Part shown: in pieces, positions 42,809 to 53,927 of the stretch
How the letters are laid out: each line of letters starts with the position of its first letter
How positions within the stretch are numbered: the first letter of the stretch is position 1
Assembly (NCBI GenBank): GCA_021783235.1
Contig: JAJXUD010000001.1
Span: 183,569-247,568 of the forward strand
DNA length: 64,000 bases
Direction of reading: 5' to 3'
Source: Myxococcales bacterium
Lineage (GTDB): Bacteria; Myxococcota; Myxococcia; Myxococcales; JAKAPL01
Notes under the pieces: generated by a model
What the model saw: only the letters and a program-made list of their open reading frames with translations
The model's database searches: none
What the model was told of the DNA's origin: nothing
Program-made: the position numbers and the translations under genes

Positions 42809-44203
42809 TCAGCTCGGGACGATCGAGTCGGCGAGCTTCTCGAGGTCGGCGACGCAGGAGACGATCGCCACCTGGCTCACCTGCCGCTCGTAGGTCAGCA
42901 TCTCGCTGTCCCCGAGCCCCCACGACGAGCGGGGCTCCGGGCAGATCCAGACGACGCGGCGGGCCTTGAGCTTCAGCTCCCGCAGCGCCCAGGCGTTTGC
43001 CGGGTTGTAGTTGTTCCGCCCGTCCCCGATGACCATCACCGTCGTCCGCCGCGTGACCGCGCCGAGTTCGGTTCGGACGAACTGCGAGAGGGCCCGCCCG
43101 TAGCTCGAGTTCTCCGTGAGGCTGACCACCCTTCCGACGACCGAGGGATCGACCGCCCGCCGCACGTCCAGCTCGCGCAGCTCGCGGGTGATCTCGCCGA
43201 TCTCGCTCACGAAGACGTAGCTGCGCACCCGCGCGAAGAGCGACTGGAGCGTGTGCAGGAACAGCAGCATGAGCCGGCTCGTGGTGCGGACCGAGTCCGA
43301 GACGTCGCAGAGCACCACCACGTCCGGCCGGGCGGGGCGCCGGCCCCGGAACGCGACGCGCGCGGGGTAGCCCCCGGCCGAGAGGTTCAGGCGGAGCGTC
43401 CGGCGAACGTTCAGCGCGCCGCGGCGCCGCAGCCGCTGGCGCCGGAGCATCCGGGCCTTGAGCCGCTCGGCCAGCCGCCGGACCGTCCCCTCCATGTCGT
43501 CGATCTCTTGCTGCGAGAGGAGCGCGAACGGCTTCTCCTCGGGGGCCCCCGCGGGCTTGCCCGCGAGTCGGGCCTCTGCCTCGCCCTCGACCAGCCGGCG
43601 GACCGACCGCTCGAGCCCCTCGAGCGCCGCTCGAAGCCGCTGGCCGATGGCCTCGAGCGCCTTCGGGTCGAGCCCCCGGGCCCGCAGGTCGGCCTCGAGC
43701 TCCGCGAGCTCGCGGGCGACGCCTCCGAGCCCCGCCGCGGAGCCCAGCCGCCTCGCGTAGAAGCCTTGCTGCAGCGTCGAGGACATCTGGCCGAGGTCGA
43801 GCCGCAGCGCCGCCCCGCGCAAAAGCGAGGTCACCTGGGCGGCGTCGCCCTCGAGGGCGGCGCGGGTGAGCGGCGAGAGCGGCCGGTTCTGCAGCTCCCA
43901 GGCGAGCATCCGCAGCGTGTCCTCGTCCAGCGCACCCTCCTCTTGGAGCCGCGCCAGGATCCCGGCCTCGATCTCCCCGAGCAGGCCGACGACCCCGGAG
44001 AAGAAGAGCTCGAAGGCCTCGCGGAAGGGCTGCCGGTCGCGGGACCGCTTGACGAGCGCGCTCTCGAGCGCCGCGCGGACCTCTTCCTTCCGGCCGAGGT
44101 CGACCCAGCCGAGGGCGGCGCTGGCGTCCACGAGCTCCGCCGTGGAGACGCGCAGCCCGCGCTGCCGCAGGAGCCCCGCGAGCTCGACGAGCCGCGCCTC
44201 CAC
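42809..44203 (-). CDS. VWA-domain CoxE-like protein
   Basis: A 464-aa protein. Helical N-terminal half and a C-terminal von Willebrand A domain of CoxE type: DVVVLCDVSDSV carries the MIDAS D-x-S-x-S, followed by VFVSEIGEITREL and TTVMVIGDGRNNYNPANAWA. CoxE-like proteins usually pair with MoxR AAA+ ATPases as metal-loading chaperones. No MoxR gene is visible next to it in this window. Confidence 0.85.
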   Translation of the reverse strand: MEARLVELAGLLRQRGLRVSTAELVDASAALGWVDLGRKEEVRAALESALVKRSRDRQPFREAFELFFSGVVGLLGEIEAGILARLQEEGALDEDTLRMLAWELQNRPLSPLTRAALEGDAAQVTSLLRGAALRLDLGQMSSTLQQGFYARRLGSAAGLGGVARELAELEADLRARGLDPKALEAIGQRLRAALEGLERSVRRLVEGEAEARLAGKPAGAPEEKPFALLSQQEIDDMEGTVRRLAERLKARMLRRQRLRRRGALNVRRTLRLNLSAGGYPARVAFRGRRPARPDVVVLCDVSDSVRTTSRLMLLFLHTLQSLFARVRSYVFVSEIGEITRELRELDVRRAVDPSVVGRVVSLTENSSYGRALSQFVRTELGAVTRRTTVMVIGDGRNNYNPANAWALRELKLKARRVVWICPEPRSSWGLGDSEMLTYERQVSQVAIVSCVADLEKLADSIVPS

Positions 44204-44204
44204 C

Positions 44205-45467
44205 TCAGGCCGCCCGCCGCTCGAGGCCGACGACGGCCTCGAGGTGATAGGTCTGCGGGTAGAGGTCGAGGACGGCCGCGCTCGCGACCCGGTGGCCGAG
44301 CCGGACGAGCTCCCCCACGTCCCGCGCCAGCGTGGCGGGGTCGCAGGAGACGTAGGCGATGCGACGCGCGCCGAGCCCGCCCAGCAGCCGGACCGCGCCG
44401 CGGGCGCCGGCGCGCGGCGGATCGAGCAGCACGGCGTCGAACGATCCGACCGGCCGGAAGGACTCGACGCGCGAGGCCACCCACTCGACCCGGCTCTCGA
44501 GCTCGGCGGGCGTGGCGCGCCGGGCGAGCTCCAGCGCGACCCCCTCCTCCTCCACGGCGACGACGCTCCCGGCGGCCCGCGCGAGGGAGAAGGTGAAGTT
44601 GCCGGAGCCGCAGTAGAGCTCGAGCAGCCGCTCGCCTGGCCGCGGCGAGAGCGCCCCGAGCGCTTCGTCGACGAGCCGCCGGTTTCCCTCGCGGCTCGCC
44701 TGCGCGAAGACGTCGGGCCGCAAGAGCGCCTCGCCGTCCCAGAGCGCGGGCTCGGCCAGCGCCCGCCGCCGCTCGCCGCCGCGGACCACGAGCCCCGCGA
44801 AGCCGTCGAGCCGTTCGAGGAGCCGCGTGGCCGCGCGGACCGCCGGCTCGAACGGAGCGCCCTCCCCCAGCACGAGCTCCGCCGAGGCCCGGCCGGCCTC
44901 GCAGATCTCGACGTGGGCGAGGCCCGGAACGGGCTCTTCGAGCAGCGCCGAGCCGAGCCGCCGGACGGCGGCCTCGAGCGGCTCGGTGAGGAGCTCGCAG
45001 CCGGAGGAGTCCCCGAAGACCGGGACGATCCGCCGGGAGCCGCGCGCGAAGAGGCCGAGCGCCCAGCCAGGCCCCAAAGCGAGCCGAGCGCGCCGCCGGT
45101 AGCGCCGGGCGAGCGGCGCCGCGATCGCCCGGATCTCCGGCAGCTCGTCCGACGGGATCTTCCCCAGCCGCCGCAGCGCCTGCGCCAGCGTCTCTCGCTT
45201 CGCCTCGAGCTGCGCCTCGGGGGAGAGGTGCTGCCACTGGCAGCCGCCGCACTCCCCCACCTTCGGGCACGAGGCGCGGACCCGCCCGGGCCCCGGCTCG
45301 ACGACGCCCGAGAGCGTCGCGCGGAGCGGGTTCTCGCGCCCGGGCAGGAGCTCCGCCTCCACGAGATCCCCAGGCGCGGTTCCCGGCACGAAGACCGCGC
45401 GGCCCTCGAGGCGGGCGACCCCGTCGCCGCCGTGCGCGAGAGTGTCGATGCGAAGCGTCGCGCCCAT
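44205..45467 (-). CDS. RlmD/TrmA-family RNA (uracil-5-)-methyltransferase
   Basis: A 420-aa SAM-dependent methyltransferase. N-terminal TRAM domain (1-55), Fe-S type Cys cluster CPKVGECGGCQWQHL, SAM motif LLELYCGSGNFTF, then VLLDPPRAG and the nucleophile motif YVSCDPATLARD. This fits RlmD/RlmCD (m5U in 23S rRNA); the exact target base is not decided by sequence reading. It sits 1 bp upstream of the VWA gene on the same strand. Confidence 0.88.
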   Translation of the reverse strand: MGATLRIDTLAHGGDGVARLEGRAVFVPGTAPGDLVEAELLPGRENPLRATLSGVVEPGPGRVRASCPKVGECGGCQWQHLSPEAQLEAKRETLAQALRRLGKIPSDELPEIRAIAAPLARRYRRRARLALGPGWALGLFARGSRRIVPVFGDSSGCELLTEPLEAAVRRLGSALLEEPVPGLAHVEICEAGRASAELVLGEGAPFEPAVRAATRLLERLDGFAGLVVRGGERRRALAEPALWDGEALLRPDVFAQASREGNRRLVDEALGALSPRPGERLLELYCGSGNFTFSLARAAGSVVAVEEEGVALELARRATPAELESRVEWVASRVESFRPVGSFDAVLLDPPRAGARGAVRLLGGLGARRIAYVSCDPATLARDVGELVRLGHRVASAAVLDLYPQTYHLEAVVGLERRAA

Positions 45468-45497
45468 GACGGGACCGGCTCGGCCCTGGCGCCGCTC

Positions 45498-45878
45498 CTA
45501 CCGCTTGGACTGGGGCGGCTCGGGCAGATCCTTCTGCAACTTGTCGACGAAGGCGGCGATGCGGCCGCGCTTCTCGTCGTCGATGTCGACGAACTCGATT
45601 CCCATCCCCGGGACGAGGTTCGAGGCGTTGTCGAACTCGTTCACCCACGAGACCTTGCCCTGGAGATCGAACGGGAAGGCGGCGTCGGGCAGCGAGACGA
45701 TGAGCCGCACCTGCGAGCCGACGGGGAGCGGCGTGCGGGTGTTCACGAAGAGGCCGCCCTTCGAGATGTTGACCGCCCAGTCGGTGATGAAGCCATCGAC
45801 GGTTCGGTACGCCACGAGGATCTCGTGGTGGAGCCGCTGCGCCTTCCGCTCCTGGCGCTTGCCCTTCGCCGCGTCCAT
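45498..45878 (-). CDS. PilZ-domain protein (c-di-GMP receptor type)
   Basis: A 126-aa single PilZ domain from ATG 45878. ERKAQRLHHEILVAYRT resembles the RxxxR region, and DWAVNISKGGLFVNTRTPLP is the D/NxSxxG motif; the end GMGIEFVDIDDEKRGRIAAF is typical of the TIGR02266-like PilZ group common in deltaproteobacteria. The N-terminal RxxxR is imperfect (RKAQR), so c-di-GMP binding is probable but not certain. Confidence 0.85.
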   Translation of the reverse strand: MDAAKGKRQERKAQRLHHEILVAYRTVDGFITDWAVNISKGGLFVNTRTPLPVGSQVRLIVSLPDAAFPFDLQGKVSWVNEFDNASNLVPGMGIEFVDIDDEKRGRIAAFVDKLQKDLPEPPQSKR

Positions 45879-46015
45879 GGCCGGCGACTATAGCACCCCG
45901 CCGGCCGGCCCGCCAAAGAAGCGTCGGCTTCGATCGGGCTCGTTCGCGAGCGTTGTCCGAAAGGGGGGCCCTCTGTTATTGATGAAAACGGGTCAGCTCT
46001 CGCCGGGGAGGGAAC

Positions 46016-46639
46016 ATGCGCCAGACTCTCGTGAAAGTCTTCGTCGCCGCGCTTCTCTCGGCTTCGGCCGGCGGCTGCTCCGGAGGGGGCGGTGGGACGG
46101 TTCCCGGCGGAGGCGGATCGACCGGAGGGACCTCCGGAGGATCGTCCTCGGGCGGAGCCGGCGGCGGCCTCTCCGGATCGCTCGCCTTCACGCCGAGCTT
46201 CCAGGGGCTCGAGCTGAGTCTGCTCCCTGACGGCGGCGTCGACCCGACTCGGCTCGGCGTCCTGGTCGCGGACGCCGACTGGGGTGACGCCTGCGACGCG
46301 GGCATCTCCCCCGCCGCGCCCCATTCGCTCGGGCTCTCGCTGTCGAGCCTTCCGGATCCCATCCAGCCGGGCAGCTACGGGCTCCCCGTCGGAGGCGGCT
46401 ACGCCACCTTCGCGACCTACCAGGCGATCTCGGGTGGCTTCGAGGCGACGGGCATGTACGCCGCCGTCTCGGGGACGATCACCCTCACCTCCTACGACGG
46501 CGGCGAGGCGACCGGCTCCTTCGACCTCGTCTTCGACGGAGGCTCCCAGCTGCAGACGAACGGGATCGACGCCGGGTTCTTGAGCGGCACCCTCTCCGGA
46601 AGCTTCGACGCCCGCTACTGCTTCGGTTCGTCGTTCTGA
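46016..46639 (+). CDS. Gly/Ser-rich putative lipoprotein
   Basis: A 207-aa protein from ATG 46016. Signal peptide with lipobox ASAGGC, a Gly/Ser/Thr linker (about 22-55), then a beta-rich domain with repeated SGSLAF, SGTITLTSYDGG, TGSFDLVFDGG and SGSFDARYC. Typical of exported beta-sandwich lipoproteins in myxobacterial-type genomes. A possible promoter (TTGTCC, 17-bp spacer, TTATTG) lies at about 45952-45980. Confidence 0.75.
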   Translation: MRQTLVKVFVAALLSASAGGCSGGGGGTVPGGGGSTGGTSGGSSSGGAGGGLSGSLAFTPSFQGLELSLLPDGGVDPTRLGVLVADADWGDACDAGISPAAPHSLGLSLSSLPDPIQPGSYGLPVGGGYATFATYQAISGGFEATGMYAAVSGTITLTSYDGGEATGSFDLVFDGGSQLQTNGIDAGFLSGTLSGSFDARYCFGSSF

Positions 46640-46652
46640 CGCCGGCCGCGAT

Positions 46653-47309
46653 CTAGGCGGCGATCTGGCCCACGCTTCCGGGCACGAGCAGCTTCGGCTC
46701 GGTCACCTTCTGCACGTCGGCGGGGGCGAGCCCCGGCGCGACCTCGCGCAGGACCAGCCCCTCGGCCGTCACGTCGATCAGCGCGAGGTCCGTGAGGATC
46801 GTCGAGACGCAGCGCTTGCCGGTGAGCGGCAACGAGCACTGCCGGAGGATCTTGGGCCGGCCGTCCTTCGAGCAGTGCTCCATGGTCACGAGCACCCGCT
46901 TCGCGCCCGAGACGAGGTCCATCGCCCCGCCCATTCCCTTCACCATCTTGCCGGGGATCATCCAGTTGGCGAGGTCGCCCTGCTCGCTCACCTCCATGGC
47001 GCCCAGGATGGCGAGGTCGATGTGGCCGCCGCGGATCATCGCGAAGCTCTCGGCCGAGTTGAAGAAGGCGGTGCCGGGGATCTCGGTCACCGTCTCCTTG
47101 CCGGCGTTGATGAGGTCCGGGTCCTCGGTCCCCTCGATCGGGTAGGCCCCGATGCCGAGCATCCCATTCTCGGACTGGAAGACGACGTCGATCCCCTTCG
47201 GGACGTAGTTCGCGACCAGGGTCGGGATCCCGATGCCGAGGTTCACGTAGAAGCCGTCGCGAAGCTCCCTCGCGGCGCGCGCGGCGATCTGCTCGCGGTT
47301 CAGTGCCAT
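46653..47309 (-). CDS. scoB: 3-oxoacid CoA-transferase subunit B
   Basis: A 218-aa protein. [17 protein letters not shown] and the active-site Glu47 in FQSENGMLG identify the beta subunit of succinyl-CoA:3-oxoacid (or acetate-type) CoA-transferase. With subunit A and a thiolase immediately upstream it forms an acetoacetate utilisation module: acetoacetate to acetoacetyl-CoA to 2 acetyl-CoA. ATG 47309 lies 10 bp after subunit A. Confidence 0.92.
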   Translation of the reverse strand: MALNREQIAARAARELRDGFYVNLGIGIPTLVANYVPKGIDVVFQSENGMLGIGAYPIEGTEDPDLINAGKETVTEIPGTAFFNSAESFAMIRGGHIDLAILGAMEVSEQGDLANWMIPGKMVKGMGGAMDLVSGAKRVLVTMEHCSKDGRPKILRQCSLPLTGKRCVSTILTDLALIDVTAEGLVLREVAPGLAPADVQKVTEPKLLVPGSVGQIAA

Positions 47310-47319
47310 CGTCGTCTCC

Positions 47320-48018
47320 TCAGGCCCGCGGCCGGACGGTTCGCTTCTCGATCCACTTCTGGTAGCCGCTCCCCCGAAAGATCCGATGCACGTAGATGGA
47401 CGGCACGTGGATCTGGTCGGGCTCGAGTTCGCCCAGCTTCACGAGCTCTTCGGCCTCGACGATCGTCACCTTCGCGGCCATGCACATCAGCGGCGAGAAG
47501 TTGCGCGCGGTCTTGCGGAAGACGAGGTTTCCCCACTCGTCCGCCTTCCAGGCCCGAACGATGGCGAAGTCGCCCGACAGCGGCCGCTCGAGGACGTACT
47601 CGCGCCCCTCGAACTGCCGCGTCTCCTTCCCCTCGGCCACCTTCGTGCCCACGCCGGTCGGGGTGTAGAAGCCGGCGATGCCCGCGCCGCCGGCCCGGAT
47701 CCGCTCGGCCAAGGTCCCCTGGGGGTTCAGCTCGACCTCCAGCTCTCCGGCGAGGTACTGCCGCTCGAACTCCTTGTTCTCCCCGACGTAGGAGCTCACC
47801 ATCTTTCGGACCTGCTTCGCCTTCAGCAAGACGCCGAGGCCGAGCTCGGTCGTCCCGCAGTTGTTCGAGACGACCGTGAGGTTCTTCGTCCCCTTCTCGT
47901 GAATCGCGGCGATGAGGTTCTCGGGGTTGCCGCAGAGGCCGAAGCCCCCCGAGAGGATCGTCGCGCCGTCCTTCAGGTCGAAGAGCGCGGCCTTCGCGTC
48001 CGCGAAGATCTTGTTCAT
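47320..48018 (-). CDS. scoA: 3-oxoacid CoA-transferase subunit A
   Basis: A 232-aa protein from ATG 48018. [20 protein letters not shown] carries the CoA-binding GGFGxxGxP/NxxL motif; [17 protein letters not shown] and [20 protein letters not shown] are diagnostic of the alpha subunit. It overlaps the thiolase stop by 4 bp. Substrate (succinyl-CoA or acetyl-CoA as donor) is not certain. Confidence 0.92.
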   Translation of the reverse strand: MNKIFADAKAALFDLKDGATILSGGFGLCGNPENLIAAIHEKGTKNLTVVSNNCGTTELGLGVLLKAKQVRKMVSSYVGENKEFERQYLAGELEVELNPQGTLAERIRAGGAGIAGFYTPTGVGTKVAEGKETRQFEGREYVLERPLSGDFAIVRAWKADEWGNLVFRKTARNFSPLMCMAAKVTIVEAEELVKLGELEPDQIHVPSIYVHRIFRGSGYQKWIEKRTVRPRA

Positions 48019-49205
48019 CGCTCCACCACCATCGCGATCCCCTCGCCGCCGCCGATGCAGAGCGAGGCGACGCCGCGCCTCTTGCCGAGATCCTTCATGG
48101 CGTACAGCAGGGTCACGAGGATGCGGGCGCCGGAGGCGCCGATGGGGTGGCCCAGGCAGACGGCGCCGCCGCGGACGTTGACGTTCGAGGGATCGAGCCC
48201 CAAGAGCGCGTTGTTCGCGAGCGCGACCACCGCGAAGGCCTCGTTGATCTCCCAGAGGTCGATGTCCTTCGTCTGGAGGCCGAGCCTCTGGAGCGTGGCC
48301 CGGATCGCGTCGTTCGGCGCGATGGTGAACTCCTCCGGCTTGCGGGCGGCGACGCCGTGCCCGACGATCCGGCCGAGGATGGTCCGCTTCTCGGCCTGGG
48401 CGCGCTCGGCGGCCATCAGGACCAGCGCGGCGGCGCCGTCGTTGATCGAGCTCGCGTTCGCGGCGGTCACCGTGCCGTCCTTCTGGAACACCGGCTTGAG
48501 CTGCGGGATCTTCTCGGGCCGCGCGTTCTTCGGCCCCTCGTCCTCCGAGACCAGCACGGGCTCGCCCTTCTTCTGCGGCACCGGGACGGGGACGATCTCG
48601 GCCGCGAACGCCCCCGAGGCCTGCGCCTTCTGGGCGCGCTCGGTGCTCATCTTCGCGAACTCGTCCTGGGCCGAGCGCGAGATCTTCTCGGTCGTGGCGC
48701 ACTTCTCGGCGCAGACGCCCATGTGGACCTGGCCGTAGACGTCCCAGAGGCCGTCCCGGATCATGCCGTCGACGAGCTCGACGTTGCCCATGCGCGCGCC
48801 CTGGCGGGTGGCGTAGTCGTAGTAGGGGGCGTTCGACATGCTCTCCATGCCGCCCGCGACCACCACCTCGGCGTCGCCGAGCGCGATCGCCTGCGCCCCC
48901 GAGATCACCGCCTGCAGCCCCGATCCGCAGACCTTGTTGACGGTGACGCAGGGGACGGATTCGGCGAGGCCCGCGAAGATCGCCGCCTGGCGCGCCGGCG
49001 CCTGGCCCACGCCGCCCTGGAGGACGCAGCCCATGATCACCTGGCTCACCTCCCCGGGCTTCAGCCCCGCCCGCTCCACCGCCGCCCCGATCGCGACGGC
49101 GCCGAGCTTCGGCGCGGGGAGGGACGCGAGCGCCCCCTGAAAGGCGCCGAGCGGGGTTCGGGCGCCGGAGACGATCACGACCTCGCGAGGCTTCGAGACG
49201 GCCAT
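48015..49205 (-). CDS. Acetyl-CoA acetyltransferase (thiolase)
   Basis: A 396-aa type II thiolase. Acylating Cys93 in NKVCGSGLQ, the HPIGASGAR motif and C-terminal [11 protein letters not shown] with the deprotonating Cys are all present. Interconverts acetoacetyl-CoA and two acetyl-CoA. First gene of the module with scoA and scoB; begins 53 bp after the fluoride-operon AAA gene on the same strand, so readthrough from that operon is possible. Confidence 0.94.
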   Translation of the reverse strand: MAVSKPREVVIVSGARTPLGAFQGALASLPAPKLGAVAIGAAVERAGLKPGEVSQVIMGCVLQGGVGQAPARQAAIFAGLAESVPCVTVNKVCGSGLQAVISGAQAIALGDAEVVVAGGMESMSNAPYYDYATRQGARMGNVELVDGMIRDGLWDVYGQVHMGVCAEKCATTEKISRSAQDEFAKMSTERAQKAQASGAFAAEIVPVPVPQKKGEPVLVSEDEGPKNARPEKIPQLKPVFQKDGTVTAANASSINDGAAALVLMAAERAQAEKRTILGRIVGHGVAARKPEEFTIAPNDAIRATLQRLGLQTKDIDLWEINEAFAVVALANNALLGLDPSNVNVRGGAVCLGHPIGASGARILVTLLYAMKDLGKRRGVASLCIGGGEGIAMVVER

Positions 49206-49257
49206 GGGATCCTCCTTCGGGTTTCGGGCGGAGGCTTAACCCCCGGGGCGAGAGCGG

Positions 49258-50150
49258 TCAACCCCGCCGGCGCAGGAGCTGCTCCGCTTCGAGTGGCCCT
49301 TCCCGCTCCCGAGGCCCCGGATTCTCCTTGCCCTGACGACTTCGCCAACTTCCCTGGCCTGCGCCCTCTGCGATGTTCAGACCACGAGGACTTCTCGGAT
49401 GAGACCCAGAACCAACGCTCGTCTCGCCGGCGCCCGTGTAGACGCGCAGGATCTCCATCGAGACCTCGGAGCCCAGGAGCTCGAACATCAATCGACCGGC
49501 TCTCCGGTGGCGAGGATCGGCCAGTCGATCGACGAGGAAGCGGATGAAGCCGGGCCTGCCCGCCGCAAGCTCGAGCAGCCTCTTCCGGTCGGGCCCTGCG
49601 ATAGTCGGCGCCGCCTCGCGGCCAGCCAGCGCCTCGTCCAGGAGGCGCCGCATCCAGCGGCCGTGCAGCGGCGGGATCGCGAGCTCGCGGTAGCCGAGTC
49701 GGCGAGCCCGCGCTCGAGCGAGATCCCGCGGCTGCTCCACGTCCGCGGCGATGACGACCCCGAGGCCGAGCCCTCGCAGCGAGCGGAGGTAGCCTTTGAC
49801 GGCGCTGCCCACGTCTCCCAGCCGGTCGAGCAGCAGCGAGCCTCGCCGCCGCTCCGCCGCGAGGCGCAGTGCGCCGCGCAGCTGGCGCTGCGTTCGAGCC
49901 TGCCGGCCGGCGTCCGGGTAGGCTCGTCGAAGGGCCTCGGTCACGTCCGAGAGCCTGGTCGTCTCCTTCGAGCGGCCGCAGGGCCGGCCCTCAACTCGCG
50001 CGCGGCGTTCGAGCTCCAGCAGCAGCGCGGTCTTGCCGATGCCGAGCGGCCCGTGGAGGAGGATCGTCCGTCCCTCTGCCAGTTCGGCCTCGAGCGAGGC
50101 GAGCACGTCGTCGCGGCCGACGACCTTGGGGCAGAGCGGCTCGCTCTGGA

Positions 50151-50154
<4 letters not shown>
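49258..50154 (-). CDS. AAA/STAND-type ATPase at the end of the fluoride operon
   Basis: A 298-aa protein from GTG 50154, overlapping the enolase stop (GTGA). [14 protein letters not shown] precedes Walker [13 protein letters not shown] (about 32-43); [12 protein letters not shown] is a weak Walker [18 protein letters not shown] is sensor-like. The C-terminus has a basic tail. Resembles ORC/Cdc6- or STAND-type AAA domains. Its place at the end of a riboswitch-controlled fluoride operon is unusual; it may be a regulator or chaperone-type protein, but function is unknown. Confidence 0.65.
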
Positions 50155-51502
<1,348 letters not shown>

Positions 51503-51591
51503 TCACCAGTCGAGCCGGGCCGCGAGCCCGTCGCGTCGCGACCGGGAAGCGCGCCGCGACCACGATCTCCATTCGGAGGAGCGTTCGAGCT

Positions 51592-53325
51592 TCACGACGG
51601 CTCCTCCCCTTCCTTGCGCTGGGGCGAGGCGGCGAGGTCGGCGACGGCCCGCGTCCACCGTTCGATCCGATCGACCTCGGCACGGACCGCCGAGCTGCCG
51701 GCCCGCTGCGCCGCCTGGGCGCGAGCCAGCGCCCTCTCGGCCGACGAGGAGGCCGCGGTCAGCATCGACCGGATCTCGGCCTCGAGCCGCCGCCGGCTCT
51801 CCAGGATTCGCTCGTCGAAATCGTTCTGGACGCGCGTGGCGTTCACCGAGAGCAGCTCGGTCAGGTAGCCCTCCATGACCTTCCTCACGCTGGCCAGCGC
51901 CTGGGCACGCGTCCCAAAGGTGGTCGCGAGCCAGGCGGGAGGCGAGCGGGAGGCCAGCTCCCAGAGCTCCGTGTAGAAGAGCCGGCTACGGCTGCGAAAT
52001 CCGAGCTCTCGGGCGAGCTCGGGCGGGAGCTGCTCGGCCCCGACCAGGCCCGACCGGCCGAGCCGCAGCAGCTCCTCGTTCGCGAGATCGACGAAGCGGC
52101 GCGCGGCAGCCCGGTAGCGCTCCTCGGCGATCGGCTGCTGGGCCTCGAGCCAGCGATCCAGCTGGACCGCCGCGATCCGCTGCGCCTCCTTCGCTGCCCA
52201 CCGCCAGAGCGAGGCCCCGCGGTCTCGGCGGGAGACGAGCTTCTCGCCCAGCTCGAGACGGGCGGCGGCGGCGGCCTGGGCGACGAACGCCTCTCGCTCG
52301 CGCGTCAGCTGCTCCGCGAGCCGCTGCTGCTCCGCCGCGAAGAGATGGCCCAGATCGACGAGGGTCTCTTCGATCGCCACGGCCGCGCGGCGAAGCTCGG
52401 CGATGCGTCCGGCCGTCTCCTCGAGGGGCCGCTCCAGCGCCGCCCGCTGCTCGGTGAGATCGCGCGTCAGACGGCCCACCAGCAGCTGAAACCAGCGCTC
52501 CTCCGAGCGACGCACGAGCAGGGCGCCGCTCTCGGCCGCCAGCCGCTCCAGCCGCTCGACGAGCGCGGACCAGTTCCCCACGCGACGTCCGGCTCTCTCG
52601 GAGAGGCCGGAGACCTCGAGCAGCGGCCCCACCGGGCGTCCGAGCCGCTCGGTCAGGACCCGCCGGCAGAAGGCCCCAGCCACGACCCGCTCCTCCTCGG
52701 TCAGCCGATCGACCTTGTCGAGCACGAAGATGAGCTCGTCGACGTGCCGGGCGACCTCTTCCACGAGGGCCAGCTCGGCGCCCGTGATAGGAGGATCGGC
52801 GCCGAGCACCACGAGCGCCGCGTCGATGTGCGGCACGAAGGCGCGGGTGGCCTCGGTGGCGCCAGCGAAGACCGAGCCCACCCCGGGCGTGTCCACGAGG
52901 CACATTCCGCGATCGAGGAGCGGACTCGGCAGAAGCAGCTCGACCGCGGCGACCGCTTTGCCGTTGTCGGGGTTGCCCTCCTCCGAGACGAACTCCCGGA
53001 GCTCCGCCAGATCGATGTCCCGGCTCCGGCCGTCCCGGAAGCGCACCCGGCCCCGCCGCGGCTCTCCGAAGCGCAGGGTCGTCACCACCGACGTCACCGG
53101 CACCACGCCGACCGGCAGCACGTCCTCGCCGATGAGCGCGTTGACGAGCGTGGACTTCCCCCGCTTGAACTGCCCCAGGCAGGCCACGTGGAAGAGCCCC
53201 TCGCGCAGCCGCTCGGAGAGCCCGTGGGCCTCCGAGACGAGGCTCTCCACCCCCGCCTGTTCGGCGAGTCGGGTCAGCTCGTGGAGCCGGTCCGAGGCCG
53301 GCGATCCGGGCGAGAGCTCGGCCAT
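51592..53325 (-). CDS. Dynamin-like GTPase
   Basis: A 577-aa protein from ATG 53325. G1 GQFKRGKST (about 51-59), switch threonine in PVTSVVTTL, G3 DTPGVGS and G4 LDKVD identify a bacterial dynamin-like GTPase; the rest is a long helical stalk with coiled coils (TAGRIAELRRAAVAIEETL; RRLEAEIRSMLTAASSSAER). Such GTPases act on membranes. It lies between crcB and enolase in the fluoride operon, separated from crcB by 55 bp. A role in coping with fluoride-metal GTPase inhibition or membrane stress is speculative. Confidence 0.82.
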   Translation of the reverse strand: MAELSPGSPASDRLHELTRLAEQAGVESLVSEAHGLSERLREGLFHVACLGQFKRGKSTLVNALIGEDVLPVGVVPVTSVVTTLRFGEPRRGRVRFRDGRSRDIDLAELREFVSEEGNPDNGKAVAAVELLLPSPLLDRGMCLVDTPGVGSVFAGATEATRAFVPHIDAALVVLGADPPITGAELALVEEVARHVDELIFVLDKVDRLTEEERVVAGAFCRRVLTERLGRPVGPLLEVSGLSERAGRRVGNWSALVERLERLAAESGALLVRRSEERWFQLLVGRLTRDLTEQRAALERPLEETAGRIAELRRAAVAIEETLVDLGHLFAAEQQRLAEQLTREREAFVAQAAAAARLELGEKLVSRRDRGASLWRWAAKEAQRIAAVQLDRWLEAQQPIAEERYRAAARRFVDLANEELLRLGRSGLVGAEQLPPELARELGFRSRSRLFYTELWELASRSPPAWLATTFGTRAQALASVRKVMEGYLTELLSVNATRVQNDFDERILESRRRLEAEIRSMLTAASSSAERALARAQAAQRAGSSAVRAEVDRIERWTRAVADLAASPQRKEGEEPS

Positions 53326-53380
53326 TCAGCTCGCTCGGCTCCCTGGGGTCTCTCCGTCGAGGATCCTCATGCGGTTCTCC

Positions 53381-53788
53381 TTACGCGAGGTCGAGCCGCG
53401 ACCACGGCCGCGCGGTCAACCAGCGGGCGATGAACAGGCCGGCGGCGCCGGCCGAGAGGCAGAGCAGCACGGTGACGGCCACGTTCAGGCAGCCGAGCAG
53501 CCAGGCGCCCTGCTGGAAGAGCGAGAGCGACTCGTAATCGAAGGTCGAGTAGGTGGTGAAGCCCCCCATGACGCCCGTGGTGAGCGCCAGCCGGAGATCT
53601 GGCCCGATCAGGGCGGTCGTGAGGCTCAGGTACATGATGCCGGCGATGAGAAACGAGCCGATCGCGTTGACGGAGAGGGTGCCGTAAGGGAAGGAGGCGC
53701 CCGCGACCCGGGCCACCCAGCCCGCGAGCAGGTAGCGAGTCCCGCTCCCGAGGCCTCCGCACGACAGCACGAGTAGGAGTCTCTTCAT
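53381..53788 (-). CDS. crcB: Fluoride channel CrcB/Fluc
   Basis: A 135-aa four-TM protein from ATG 53788. CGGLGSGTRYLLAGWV, FPYGTLSVNAIGSF and GVMGGFTTYSTFDYE are hallmark CrcB/Fluc motifs, including the Asn of TLxVN and the FTTYSTF pore track. Fluc proteins dimerise and let fluoride leave the cytoplasm. It belongs to the operon led by the fluoride riboswitch at 57115-57169. Confidence 0.94.
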   Translation of the reverse strand: MKRLLLVLSCGGLGSGTRYLLAGWVARVAGASFPYGTLSVNAIGSFLIAGIMYLSLTTALIGPDLRLALTTGVMGGFTTYSTFDYESLSLFQQGAWLLGCLNVAVTVLLCLSAGAAGLFIARWLTARPWSRLDLA

Positions 53789-53797
53789 CGCAGCTCC

Positions 53798-53863
53798 GAC
53801 GATGATGCGCGGTCAGCGCCAGCCGACGCCCGCGCGTCGAGATCGGACGCCGCATCATCGTCG
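53798..53863 (-). repeat. 13-bp inverted repeat upstream of crcB
   Basis: cgacgatgatgcg (53797-53809) and cgcatcatcgtcg (53851-53863) can form a 13-bp hairpin with a 41-nt loop in the 139-bp gap between the DUF190 gene and crcB. It does not match the fluoride riboswitch consensus and has no T-run, so it may be an mRNA-stability or attenuation structure. Confidence 0.45.
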
Positions 53864-53927
53864 CGCCTCCCCTGGGTCGCGAAGTGCATGGAAGGGACCC
53901 CTCGCCTGAACATCGAGCGCTCCCCTT

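Noticed and set aside
53789-53880. The hairpin before crcB as a second fluoride riboswitch
   Set aside because: It has GATGATG-type sequence but lacks the GUUCGCC loop and CUGAUGA...CCUAC 3' motif; the true match is at 57115-57169.
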